Origin: Edolisoma coerulescens
Taxonomy: Eukaryota; Chordata; Aves; Passeriformes; Campephagidae
Length of the DNA stretch: 64,000 nucleotides
Direction of reading: 5' to 3'
Assembly (NCBI GenBank): GCA_013397115.1
Contig: VWZW01001234.1
Location: forward strand, 84,222-148,221
Part shown: in pieces, positions 12,514 through 24,015 of the stretch
Layout of the letters: each line of letters opens with the position of its first letter
How positions within the stretch are numbered: the stretch's first letter is position 1
The notes under the pieces: model-generated
Databases searched by the model: none
The model's input: only the letters and a program-made list of their open reading frames with translations
What the model was told of the DNA's origin: nothing
Made by a program: the position numbers and the translations under genes

Positions 12514-13829
12514 AATTTCTCCATGAATTCATAAACCAGGGACTTACAAAGCCCACTCAGGATATCAAAGCCTATCCCAGCCATTATTTCATCCCTGAGT
12601 GCCTCGTAAAGGCTCTGGACCAGTTTTATAAACTTCTGTACTCGATGTCTTGATGATACCAGGATGTCCCAAGTGCTTTTCTGCCATGCCACAAGACGTT
12701 AAAACACACCTGAGCTCAGTGTGCTGCAGAACCACTTCTCAGAAGAAAGTTATTACAGATGAGAAAGGCACAACGAGTCATGAGCACACAACCACCCCTT
12801 TAAGAGTGAAGTGGGAAATATTCCACAAATGCCTGCACCCACCAGGCTGGCCCAGCAGTTCTGAAATGGGCTTTGATGGAAGACACAGGTGGAAAAAAGC
12901 AAAAGCCACGTGGAAGGAAACAGTTCACAAACTATTTGCTCTTGCCTGCCCAGGTGGCCAAAGCTCAGAAGAGGTAAAAGGCTCAGCTTAGTGGTTAGGC
13001 CTGGCTTACAAGTGCCACCCTGCTGCTTGGAAAAATCTTGTTTTCCTCCCTGCTCTCCCAGCAGAGGAAAAATCTCCAAGGCCCAACAACACCTTTTAGG
13101 TTTTTTAAAAGCACATTTATATATAAAACTAAAGCCTCTTTCCTCTCTATCTCTCCTGCCCAGACTTGCCCAGCTTTTCATGCAAATTGCTCCCATTTCT
13201 CTTATCAGTGCCCTTATATCCCCAGATCAATAGCACTTTTCCTACCTCCTCATTTGCCCCCACCAACAAACTGGACCAGTGGCCTTGACCCTGTTTTCTT
13301 TACACCTGCACCCAGCCACTGGGGTGTTTCCCTCTCCCCAGCAGCTCTCCCTTTCCAGGTAGGATATATTAAATAGATCTATTAGGATATCTTGGGATTT
13401 ATGCTGTAGGCACCCAGGCAGGCTGGGGCACCCTGAGTTCATGCCACCCTTGTGCAGGGTGTCTTTCCAAAGCAAACCAAAAAGACCTGGGCAAGTCCTT
13501 GTCTTTCCCATCCCACTTTTTTTGTCCTGAAACAGAAAGAAAAAGGAAAAAAGCCCAAGGCTTTTCTCCTGCACACACAGCAGCCACAAAAAGGTGCTGC
13601 AAAACAACCACATCTGGCCTTTCAGTGTAATTATTTGCCTTGGGAGCTTTGGTTTCAGCTGGGAGAGAGGTTTAAGTCCATTATTTTAAGGAGTCTTAAC
13701 AGCATTAGAGGACTTACTGTCAGTGATTTGTACAGTAAATCTAATTACTGCTTTTCACTTCTGTTCAGTGTAAACCATTACTATCAGAACATTCTATTTT
13801 CTTGAATGCATTTAAAGGAGAAATAAGAG

Positions 13830-13955
13830 CTGGAAGTGCCCAAGCCCAGTTGGACGGGGCTTGGAGCAGCCTGGGATAGTGGAAGGTGTCCCTGCCTGTG
13901 GAACAAGATGAGCTTTGGGGCTCCTTCCTACCCAAACCAGGCTGGGGTTCTGTAA
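13830..13955 (+). mobile_element. CR1 LINE 3'-end fragment
   Basis: Shows GGAAGTGCCCAAG, GGGGCTTGGAGCAGCCTGGG, TGGAAGGTGTCCCTGCC and a CCTACCCAAACCAG tail, the CR1 3' core in plus orientation with internal decay. Confidence 0.85.
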
Positions 13956-16900
13956 CACTTTGCTAAAAGGATTTTATTTTTTAAACTGCATTACATAAAT
14001 ATTAACACCTGTGACTTCAAGGTTTGCCTTCATGCTTAATGGGAGGACTTTTAAAAATGTACAACTTATTTCTAAAGTACCTGGTGTTTTCAGGCCCAGG
14101 ATCCCCCTGCCTTTTCCTGAGACCAGGTGGAGGTCACACTCTCAGCATCAAGAAACTGCCTGGACAGGAGTTGGGGAGCAGGTTGGGAAACTGTCAGCAG
14201 GACTAAAAACAGTGGAAAGTAACTTCCAATTAAAATTCCCAAACATTTGGGTGTGCTGATGCCTTTTGAAGGGTTCTTTGCCCACGGGGAGGACACACCA
14301 GCAGGGACAGGATTCAGACACTTCTCATGTCAAACACGTTTGCAGGAGCACTGCTGCCACTGGCTCCAGCCTGAAATCATCTCTTTGCAATTATTTTTGG
14401 ACAGGGATTTTAGGAGCCGATGTTGAGCAGAGCAATGGGGAACGAGGGCGTTTCCTGAGCTTGCTGCATCCCCGTCCCCTGTGTGCAGGGGCAGGACCCT
14501 GTTCCTCTGCCGTGGTTATTCAGGCTGGCGTTGCACCGTGGAGCAAGGCTGGAATCGCACACCCACTATTTATACTTTTGTTATCCAGAGGCATTGGAGA
14601 AACACCTGAGACCGAAGAAGTTGCAACCACAGCTTTACAAAAGTCATTGTGCTCCCAGCAGAACATTTTTGGAGCAGCACTGTGTCCGTATTTGATCCAT
14701 ATCCCAACATCAGCCTTCCACAAACACAGGCCATATCAAACTAAATCACAGGAGTACTTATGGCCACAGATTTATCTTGAAGCCACAGGCACACAAAACT
14801 TTTATAATTAATTCTATTTTCTTTGGCAGCAGCACGATCCAGCCCCCTTTGGGCACAGCTGCTGCTTCTCCATGGCACAAACAAACCTAAAATGTCTCAG
14901 CCACAACAAGGAAAAAGTGGCACCACAAGAGCCTGGAGACTCCCAAGCCTGAGGGAAAGGGGTGCAGAAACCTCATGTGTGCCCATTTTTTAAAAGAATT
15001 TTTTTTTTTCACCTAATATCAGTTTTGGAATTAGAACCAAGAGGTTTTCATATCTGTAAATACAAATAGCCACAGGCTCTTTGCTCCACTGTAAATTCCT
15101 TTCCAGCCTAGCAGCAGCTCTCCGGCAGGGTGTGAGTCAGGCTGCTGAAGCACAGGATTGTTTTCTGAAAGCATTAAGACTTCAATTGAATAGTTCCTAA
15201 TTACAGAGCACAGTGGCACTGCAGCATGCAGATTTTTTCGGGGGAAAGGGAGAGCAGTGATGTTGAGAGAGCTGTGCTGAGCTGCAGTGGTGTTTAACAA
15301 TCTTTGTACACACGTAGCACCCTCCCCAGGAACTGATACCTGTCCCTCAAAATCTGTGGATGACTTGGGAAAATTCAGAGTTTTTCAGCACCATCCCATT
15401 TCTTCCCCAATTTCCAGCAGTCCCTGCAGTGGGAGTGTCACCACCCAGAGCATCCCCACAGCTGGGTCACAGCAGGGTCTGTCTGGCCAGGGTGCCTCCA
15501 CCAAGCACAGCAAACACCACGCTCAGGAGATGCTCTCAACATCACCATTTCCATATTTTTCCAAGGCTGGGCTCTGATCCCGCTCCTCCTGACACCAAGG
15601 ATATTTTTATTGGCTTTATTGCTATGTTAAAGGACAGCTGCTGATCCCCAGCAGAGCTTGGCACAGCCAGAGATTTCCAAAACCCCTTGCTGGACATCCT
15701 GGAAAACTTTTTGCAATACTTCCAGGGAAAGGCAGAGGATCAGGCCCCCCCGAGGGGGTCTGTGGCAGTAAATAATGACACAAAGGGGTGACATCCACTC
15801 AGGTGTCATTTTTCCTGAGCTGGAGGTGCTTTTCCCTGATCCCACCTGGCAGGCTGAGGCGAACCCCGGAGGAGGCAGCCCACTGCTGCTGTGATTGTGG
15901 AGAAGGAAGCAATTATGTCCTACTGCTCCTGGGGTGCTCCACTCTGCCTCTCAAGAGGCTTTCAAGGAAACACGAGTACAAATCACATCTCCTCTCTCGA
16001 TCACTTTTCCTCTTCTGAGCAAAATCTGTGGCAGGGAGAGGAAGACAGGGAAGAAAAGCATCACAGCTGCCCTCCCTGCACAACCTCCAAAAATTACGCT
16101 GAGATTCCACCCCCTCTGGCACCAGAACGGCTTTCCATGTCCACATGTGTTGTCATGCTTCCCTCACACCTGCGGGTCAATCCACAGCTGGTTTCTACCC
16201 CAAAACGGGGCTTTCCATCCCAAACTGCCCTATTTCCATGCCATGGCCACCTGCATTTCATCCCCCCCTTGCTCGCAGGTCATCAGAGTCCTGTTACCTG
16301 CACTCAGGTCCCGCCTCACATTCCCCCCACAGAGCCTTTTTCATTGCTCTTCTTTGTGCTGGGTCCGTGCAGGTGTGTGACACTTGATTTTATGGACCTG
16401 GCTTGCTCCTCCCACCGTCCCAATTCCAGGGCAGAGGCATTCAATGGGTCCCTGAGTGATTTCAGCTCATCTTCCTGTGCGGTCTGAAGTGCTCGGTGGA
16501 ACACTGGGGCCTTCAGTCTGAAATCCAGTGTCCCAGGGATCCAATCCCACCAATCCCTTAGGACCGGAAGGGATGTGGTGCTAAAGACAGAAAAATCCCT
16601 TTGCCAGGGAAGAAATCCATCGTTACATCCACCCGTCACTCCCAAGCTCTGCCCGGGGGTCGGGAGAAGCAGCAGATCCCAACCTGTGCTCAGCGAGAGG
16701 TGCTCGTAACTGGTTGGGAAGGGCTTGTCTGGGGGTTTTAACTCTGTTGAATATGCTCCCAAACCTGCATTTGAGACCCTAAATTCTTCAGAAAGGTGGA
16801 AAGCAGAGGGCAGACGTTTCCTTGGGAGCAATGCCGTGTTTGGGCCGGGCAGTGGGAGCAGCCCCTGGTGAGACAGCGGATGCAGGGAGGAAGGAGCAGG

Positions 16901-17228
16901 ATGCTGCTCTCTGTGAGGGATCCAGGCCCTGTCAGATCCCCCCTCAGGGATACCTCAGGCTTTTAAAGCTGAGCAAACACAGGGATGGCACTTTTCCAAA
17001 GCTGAAGCGTCAGCAACACCTAATTATGAATGCTTCATTTACCAGGGCTGCAAACGAAGCCCAGGACTGCATCAGTGTGGTGGGGGTCAGCTCTGGGCTG
17101 GCAAAGCGTGCCCCAGCCTGGTCGTGGTCCAGCTCTGAGGTCAGACACAGCCCCAGCAGGATGGAGTTCCAGGGATGGGTCCCGATGCTGGGATCCTAAA
17201 CTCGCACAGCAAACGAGAGAAACGGTTT

Positions 17229-17310
17229 AGTGGCGAGCATGGTGGTGGTGCTGGTTTGACTTGATGGCCACAAAGGTCTTTTCCAAACTTAACGGTTCTG
17301 TGATTCCATG
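17229..17310 (+). mobile_element. CR1 LINE 3'-tail fragment, second subfamily
   Basis: Contains TTTGACTTGATGGCCAC, AAAGGTCTTTTCCAAACTTA and GGTTCTGTGATTCC, the tail form in which the TTCCAACCTTAA block precedes the octamer. Similar to the copy at 20,541-20,658. Confidence 0.75.
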
Positions 17311-17889
17311 GAATCACTCTGCTACCTGTGGTGCCCATTTCATCCCTGTGAGGGTCCAGAAGGATTTTGGAAAGAGCCAAACATTCAATCCAGCTGTTGC
17401 ATCACCAGATGTGGCACGAGGGCTGCAGGCTCGGGGTGCTCAGAGGTTGCCCCACCTGGAAGCCGCCCCTCGCAGAGATTCGTGGCTGCTGGATTTATTC
17501 ACAGCCTTTTCTGGGTGCCACAAACCCTCCCCAAAGCCTGCACTGGCTTTCCTCGCTGCGAGGCTTTGCTTGGATGAGGTTTTTGGGGCAATTCCTGCAA
17601 ACCCACAGCTTTGCTTAGGCCACCGAGAGGAACTTCTCCACCAGGAGGGAATTCTCACTCCTGCCATCACCCACCAGCAAACCCTACCCTCCTGCAGAGC
17701 CCAGGAGTGTCACAAGGCTGTGTCCCTTCTCCCAGCATGTCTGCTGGGGAGAGCTGCAGCACCGGGGATGGATCAGGTGGGAAAGGCCCCAGCAGGGAGC
17801 AAAGCGGTGTCAGAAGGGTCCCAGCCCTCAGGCTGGGATCTGCCTGCGGTGCCGTGCCTGTATTTCGGGAGAGCTGGGCCCGGTGGGTG

Positions 17890-17948
17890 CTATCTGGTCA
17901 AAGGCCTGCGGGGAGCCGGCAGATAGGGCGGGTTAACGTTTAACCCGC
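17890..17948 (+). promoter_or_regulatory. HNF4/HNF1/GATA-like site cluster, proposed A1CF promoter
   Basis: TGGTCAAAGGCCT at 17,895-17,907 matches a direct-repeat-1 nuclear-receptor (HNF4-like) site, with half-sites separated by one A. At 17,928-17,948 a perfect inverted repeat has arms GCGGGTTAA and TTAACCCGC around a 3-bp spacer; its core GTTAACGTTTAAC fits the HNF1 palindrome with two central mismatches. WGATAR sites lie at 17,890-17,895 (reverse) and 17,921-17,926. HNF1, HNF4 and GATA factors drive liver, kidney and gut genes, the known sites of A1CF expression. The cluster is about 6 kb upstream of the A1CF start codon and is followed by a good splice donor. The assignment is inference from motif content and position. 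Confidence 0.4.
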
Positions 17949-17954
17949 GGGACT

Positions 17955-18085
17955 GTAAAGCAGCCGGGGCTGCTGAACCTTTGGAGTTTGATATGATGAT
18001 TAGGGAATAACCGCAGTGACACGTCGCAAACTCCCCACAATCAAGGAGCCCTCTTTCCCGGGGGGTGATCTCCGAAATTGCTCAG
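17955..18085 (+). other. A1CF: Proposed non-coding first exon of A1CF
   Basis: Downstream of the HNF-like cluster the sequence is free of repeats and ends in CTCAG|GTAGG, a strong donor at 18,085/18,086. A matching acceptor (TTGATTGCAG) lies at 23,862-23,871, 45 nt before the A1CF start codon. The 5' boundary is a guess, as no TATA box or other start-site signal is clear. Other donors could be used. Confidence 0.3.
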
Positions 18086-21000
18086 GTAGGCGGCTGCCCG
18101 TGGCTCTGGGGTTCGGGGGAGTGGGACCGGGGTGTGAAACGGGGCTGCTGTGGGGTGGGGAAGGAGCAGCTCCACCGGGAGCTCCCACCCCAGCGCTGCC
18201 CCAGCATCAGACTCGCACCCCGGAGCTGCCCCACGCCAGCAGGGCTGGACTGAGGGGCCGGGACCCCCCGGCTGGCCCCACACAGCCCCACAGCCCTGGC
18301 TCTGAGTTTGGGATGAGCAGGGTGGGCACAGGAGGGCTCCTCGGGGGCCTCGGCGCGGTTTCAGCCTGGCAAAGCCATGGAAAGAGGGGGTTTTCTGCTT
18401 CTCCTCCTCGCCTGAAAAGCCAGGCCAGACAGGGCGGAGGGGGAGGAGGGATTTTCCCTGCCATAATTCGCTCTGCATTTGTTAAAGCGCAACTTTCTGG
18501 GGCTTAATCATTAGAGATCTTTCCAGGCGACTCGGGATCCCTCCTTCTCTTCTCCAGAGACCAGCTCCCAGCGAAGGCAATCGCTGCTCCTAAAACCCCC
18601 TCCGTTCTCGCTGATCCCTTCCAGCCAGCAGGGATAGTTTCTGCCCAGCACAGAACGCTCCTCCCAGGCTCCTTCCCTCGGTGGAGCCGGAGTTTTGGGT
18701 GGGAGCAGGCAGGGGAGGAAGGATGTGTCCGGCACATGGGGATGCAAATTAAGAAGGAGGGAAGGAGGCTGGGCTCAGCGTCACAGAGGGGCTTTTGGGG
18801 GGCATTTTGTGTGCCTTTGGTGACAGAGCTGCAAAAGCTGTGCCCAAGAGGAAAGGGATTCCGAAGGGAGAAGCTGATTCCCAAGCAAAAGGGGCTGAGC
18901 AAAAAAACGTGCCGGATTAGGCATGAAATGTTTGCTTCAGGCTCATGTGCTGCACTGCTCCGAATTTCTCCTGCTTTCCTGCAAATGCCTGTGAGTTCCC
19001 ACTTCGTGTGGAGCCACCTGAGCTGGAGAACAACCCCCCAGCCTGGGAAGCCAAGGGACGAAAGCCTCGTGCTGCGTTGCTCAATCGGACTCCGTCCCTC
19101 AGTGTGTCACCCCAGCAAGGAGCTGGGGCAGCTCACGAGGCTTCCAGTTTTGGGGAAGGGAATGAAGAATGCTTGTTGTTTCTGGATGTATGGAAAAGAA
19201 TATATATTGCTTGGAGCCTGGAGGGAGGAAAAAAATCCCCAAAACATTGATAAGCTAGAGGAAAATAGCTTCTCTAGTGACCAGTTTGGGTTGTTAGGGG
19301 AAAGAGTGAATATCATCATCCAGCCTTTCAGAGGTGGTTATTCTTCAGGAGAAGCTGTTGATCTGAGGGGGCACTGGCACAAAACAGCTTTAATTAGATG
19401 TGTCCAAGTGGCTCAGCACAGTCAGGTGTGTGTCGATCCTGTGGGACAAACGGGGATTCGTTATCGCCCTGAGGGAACCAGGACCCAGCTTTCCCCAAAA
19501 AGGCTGCAGAGGGGCAGGCTCTGCCCCCAAACACCACCTGTGCCCCCCTCAGCAAAAATCCTGCCATGGGAGACATCCCTTGGCTGAGGAAAGAGACTCT
19601 TCCTTTTCCAAATAACCCCAAAGTGAAGCAAAAATTGTCCACATTTTTGGGGGTAAAAGCTTCTGGATTCATCTTGCTCCCAGATGGATGGAGCAAAGTC
19701 AGAGGATGTGCTGCAGTAGGTGTTGAGGAAGCCACGTAGAAGAAGTCGTGGAGAGGTGAAGTGGTGTCACGATAGGTTTGTTTCTTGTTGATGTGGCCTT
19801 GCAAGGCATGAAAGGGCCTTCTCTTGCCTTGGCACGTCCAAATTTTAGCAGAAACTTGAAATAAGTGAGAGTGGAGAGAGGAAAACCAACCCCAGGGATG
19901 CTCTGATTTCAGGTACAAGCAGAACCTTCCTTTTCTTGATGCTGTGACCATGATAACTTGGTGGCATTGTCAAAATTTCATCCAAAATGGGGATGTAATA
20001 GGAAATATGAATAGTTTGCATTTCCAAAGGTGTTAATTTCAATTTAAACTTCTGGACAACATCCAACTTCCCCCCTCCTTTTTTTTTCCTCTTCTTTTTC
20101 ACATGATGGCCCTTGTTAATGATAATCCATTTTAAGGGCAAATCCCCGAAATTGGTTGAGTTCCAGAACTATTATTTCTATGAAGTGTGGCTGGGTTGAT
20201 CCTTTTTTTAAAGCAGTGCTGAAAGCACTGCCTGAATTTGCTGCAGTCATTCACATTTTCCATCAGCAGCCACGGAAGGGGGGTTTTCCCCCTGTGAGGG
20301 CGGATTTGCTAATTGATTCCTGGCTCGGGGAACAAAGAAGGAGAGAAAGTCATCGTGTTTCCTCTGGGTGACAGGAGTTCTCCTCCCTCAAGGTAAAAAT
20401 CTCTCCCAGCACACTGGCACTGCTGCAAGGGCTGGGGCTGGTGCCTGGAATGAGGGGAAAGGGCTGGAATGCCACCGGTTTCAGAAATAGAACATCCCCC
20501 CGTGATTTGCATCCTGGAAATAGTCTGGATGCCCTAATGGACACCAGGATGTGGCACCCGGGGACGTGGTTTGGTGGTGAGCCTGGCAGTGCTGGGTTAA
20601 ATAACTGGACTCGATGGTCTGAGAGAGCTTTTCCAGCTTAAATGGTTCTGTGATTCCACAGTCTGGACCCTTGGGTGGCAGAGTTGGAAAAGTGCCCTGT
20701 CCAAAAAGGTGTTTAGATGTCCTTGGGGCAGGACAGGGAGGCAGGAGAGAAGGAGGGAGAGCAGAAGCGCTTGGAAAATTGCAGGGTGGAAAGCCTGTTC
20801 TCCTGGGCTTGGGATTTGTACTGTTGGGATTTATGCCTCTTAAAAAAGAGAGGAGTTCGCTGTCTCCAGCCCAGGGAAACCCCACTGATGGGAGAGAGCT
20901 CTTTGGCCTATAAATGAGCTGTGAATGATCAGGGCTAGTAATTAGTAGGTGTGAATTAATCGGTCAGAGTGGGGCTACCAAACCTGGCCGCTGTCCACGG

Positions 21001-23871
21001 GTGTGCCCAGCCCTGAGCTTGCAGAGCTCTCCGGTCCCGGCCTCCTTTGGAATCAGGAGCGGGGGCCCGCAGGGGCTGGAGCTACCCTGGGGTGGGGGTC
21101 TCCGGCTGGACCCCACTTCCAGCAGGAGCAGCTCCAGAGCTCCAGGTGAGTCGGGGCATCCCTGAGGACGGGCATCCTGCAGCTCTTCCATGGGAAGGGC
21201 TGTGTCCTTGGGTCAGGCTGGGCTTTCTCCCAAGGCAGGGATGTGTGGAAGCGCGGGGCACGGATTAAAGCCGGATCCTCGCGAACAAACCCCCCAGAGC
21301 CCGGGTTTGGCAGCAGGCTGGGTTTAGTGCTTCATCCCAACCTTGGATGCTCCTGCTCCCTAATTGCAAGCGGATCGCTTCAGCGTGTCCCCGAGTGCAC
21401 CGGTGTCCAGACATGCTGCTCTGGAGCCTGCACTGTTTGCAGGATGCCTTACGAGAAGAGCCCAGAAGAGCTCGGCTGTCTTATCTAATCAGGCAGGAGG
21501 CAGAGAGGGATATTGCTCCTGCTGGAACGGCACCAGGCAGGGAGATGCTCTGTTCCCATCCATCCGCCAGCCCCGAGGCTTGTGCTCACTGCTCGGCGTG
21601 AAAGCATCCCCGGCAGGGAGGGAGACCTTCCTGGAAATCCCTCCTCCCTGCAGGAGAGGATGCGTGGCCTTAAAGGATCCACGAGCAAATGCATCCAGAG
21701 CAGCAGCTGAGCAGGCAGTGCTCGAGTCCAGCTCTAAGGGCTGGCAGAGACCCACTCACCCACCGAGAGCCGCAATTTGATCCCTCAATTCCCCGATGAA
21801 CCCAGGGTGCTCCAGAAGCAGAACCTCAGGGGCCACATTTGCAGTGCGACAGAGCTTTCCCCTATAGGGTGGATAGAGGGTGTCCCTGCCCAGGCAGGGG
21901 AGGGTGCAAAACCAATCTGGATTTTAACAGGGGCTGGTTTTGAAGGCTCACTTTCTCTTTCTGAAGCAGCCTGGGAAAGGCTCCAAGTGGTTTCTGCACA
22001 GCAGTGTGCTAATCGTGCCCCGTGCCTGCTGAACGCCAGCTCGGGAGGAGGCAGCAGGAACAGACACCACAAACATCGACAGGCTTTTGTAGCTGCCCTC
22101 AGAAGGGCGAAACAAACCAATAACTGGGCTCCAGCTGCTGCAGAAAACACTCATTTGGGAATCAGAGATGGGAGGGAGCTGTGGTGTTGGATAATCCATG
22201 TCCCAGCCCCTGCACATTGGTAGTAATTAAAACACTGGAGAAGCTGGGAGCACAGGGAAAAAATAAAATAAAATCAGAAGAGCCTCACCAACCTCTGCAT
22301 TAAATAGCCCCAAAATCTGGCACTGCAGAGGCGCCCCTATTTCCAAGTATTTGAGTCAGTCTCTGGATCTCGGTGCGGCAGAGCCCGAGTGACACGAGGC
22401 TGAGATCCCCCAAATTATCCGTTTTTAATTGTAAGCTGCTGTTTGAGTCTTCCAGGGCACAAAGGCAGAGGAGCACAGGGCAGGTAATGTCCAAAGGCAC
22501 AGTGGGCTGCCCCAAGCCTTGGCTTTCTCCCTCAGTGAACCCCAAAAGCAGCACGTGCTGCTGAAAGGGGTTGGTGTTCAAAGCTGGGTACTGGAAAAGG
22601 CTTTTCCTGTTATTTCCACAGAATCGTGGCTCACTCAGAAAATCAGCTGTAACCAGACATTGCTCTTCTTCCCCTGCATTTCTTTACGCACAGCGCTCAC
22701 CTTCCGTGCACCGAGGCACTGCTGTGCAGGGCCATTGTTCAGGGTCTCCTCCCCAAAATCCAGCCGTAGCTCAGGGGGCAGGCACAGCGATCCACCTTCC
22801 TTCCACCTTCCTGCTGCTCTGGATTTCCTTCCTGCCTGGCATCCCCCCCACNGCTCCCAGGGTGCCCCATCCCTCTCGCCCCCAGGCCACCCCTCCCAGC
22901 CCCTTTTGGTCCTGTTTGCTCTCCAGGTGAGCCTGAGAGTTCCCACCTTTCCCTGCCTCCACCTTTCTACGATAAAATGCAATTTTAGGCAGTAACAACC
23001 ATGTTGGATGGCACAATTTAGCATTTTCCTGCATGAAGTCCTGGGTCCCACTGGCCCCTGACTCTGGCTGCAAGGAGCTGAGGAGGGAACTGGGTTTGCT
23101 CTGGCTGCTCTTCAGCATCAGCCTGAGGCTTCAGGCTCAGCCTTGCACCTACAGACCCCGGAGTGTGCCTGGAGCACGCAAATGGATTTTGGACAAGCTC
23201 AGAGCTCAGCATTCAGGAGAAACAGGGAATCACCAGTAGTGAATCCATCTTATAAACGTCCCTTTCCCAAGGAGTAGCCAAGGTCAGATTCAGATTGCAG
23301 TTTTATGATGTTTTCAACCCAAACCCAAACCAGGCCAAACAATCTTGAATCAGCCATGACCCAGAACTGCAGCTCTGATTCCAAATGTCTGAACCCAAGG
23401 TTGTTCCAGCCCTGAGCTGAGCTAAGATCTGAAGCTTTCCCATGTTCTTTATTTCCAAGAATAAAAATAGGCCAAATTTGGAGCTAGGTCCTTTTTCTCA
23501 CAGAGTGCTGGGCATGGCTGGTACAAGGTTCCCGTGTCAGCATCACACGAGGCCTGAAGGACTCGTTGTTGTGTACTCGGTGCAGGATTAAGCACAATAC
23601 TAATTACATATTTTTTCCTCCTGAGACACCACCAAAAGGCTACAAATTCCCTCTGCACCTCCCCAAGATCTGACTGTGGGTTTAAATGCTCTTTATTTCC
23701 ATGCAGCAAGTGGGATATTTCTGCTTTTTCCATGGCCTCTGCTGTGCTGTTTTGGGTTTATCTCCGAAAGAACTGATGTAGGAAGAGCAACCCTGTGAAC
23801 TTTCTCAGGAGGGTGGACTTTCTCCTCCCAGCCGTATTAATTGATTTAATTTATCTTAAATTTGATTGCAG
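18086..23871. other. Probable A1CF first intron, no coding feature recognised
   Basis: If the proposed first exon is right this is intron 1. It holds one CR1 tail (20,541-20,658) and one undetermined base (22,852). A 283-codon open frame at 18,736-19,587 has low-complexity content and no domain; I do not call it. Confidence 0.4.
20541..20658 (+). mobile_element. CR1 LINE 3'-end fragment, second subfamily
   Basis: Reads GGGGACGTGGTTTGGTGG, CCTGGCAGTGCTGGGTTAA, TGGACTCGATGGTCTGAGAG and a TTCTGTGATTCC tail, characteristic of the CR1 subfamily with a GTGCTGGGTTAA block. Plus orientation. Confidence 0.85.
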
Positions 23872-24015
23872 TGAGCACCCCTAATTAACCTGATTTTTTG
23901 CTGATAATCACTCCCAATGGAATCAAATCACAAATCCGGGGATGGATTGACCGGCACACAGAAAGAAGCCGCCCTGCGTGCGTTAATTCAGCGAACGGGA
24001 TATAATTTGATCCAG
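23872..24015 (+). CDS. A1CF: A1CF first coding exon with 45 nt of 5'UTR
   Basis: Acceptor TTGATTGCAG at 23,862-23,871, start ATG at 23,917, donor CAG|GTAGG at 24,015. The 33 residues begin MESNHKSGDG and contain QKEAALRALIQRTGY, the conserved N-terminus of A1CF. The start context is weak at -3 (C) but has G at +4. Ends in phase 0. The UTR boundary is inferred from the acceptor only. Confidence 0.93.

Larger units (their letters stand above)
12514..17889. other. Intergenic, no gene recognised
   Basis: Contains the two CR1 tails listed separately and otherwise unassigned sequence. Open frames at 15.9-16.5 kb overlap in several phases with no domain signature and are treated as chance. Confidence 0.45.

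Noticed and set aside
18736..19587. Plus-strand open frame of 283 codons upstream of A1CF
   Set aside because: Translation shows no recognisable fold and lies in the probable A1CF first intron; no initiation or poly(A) support.
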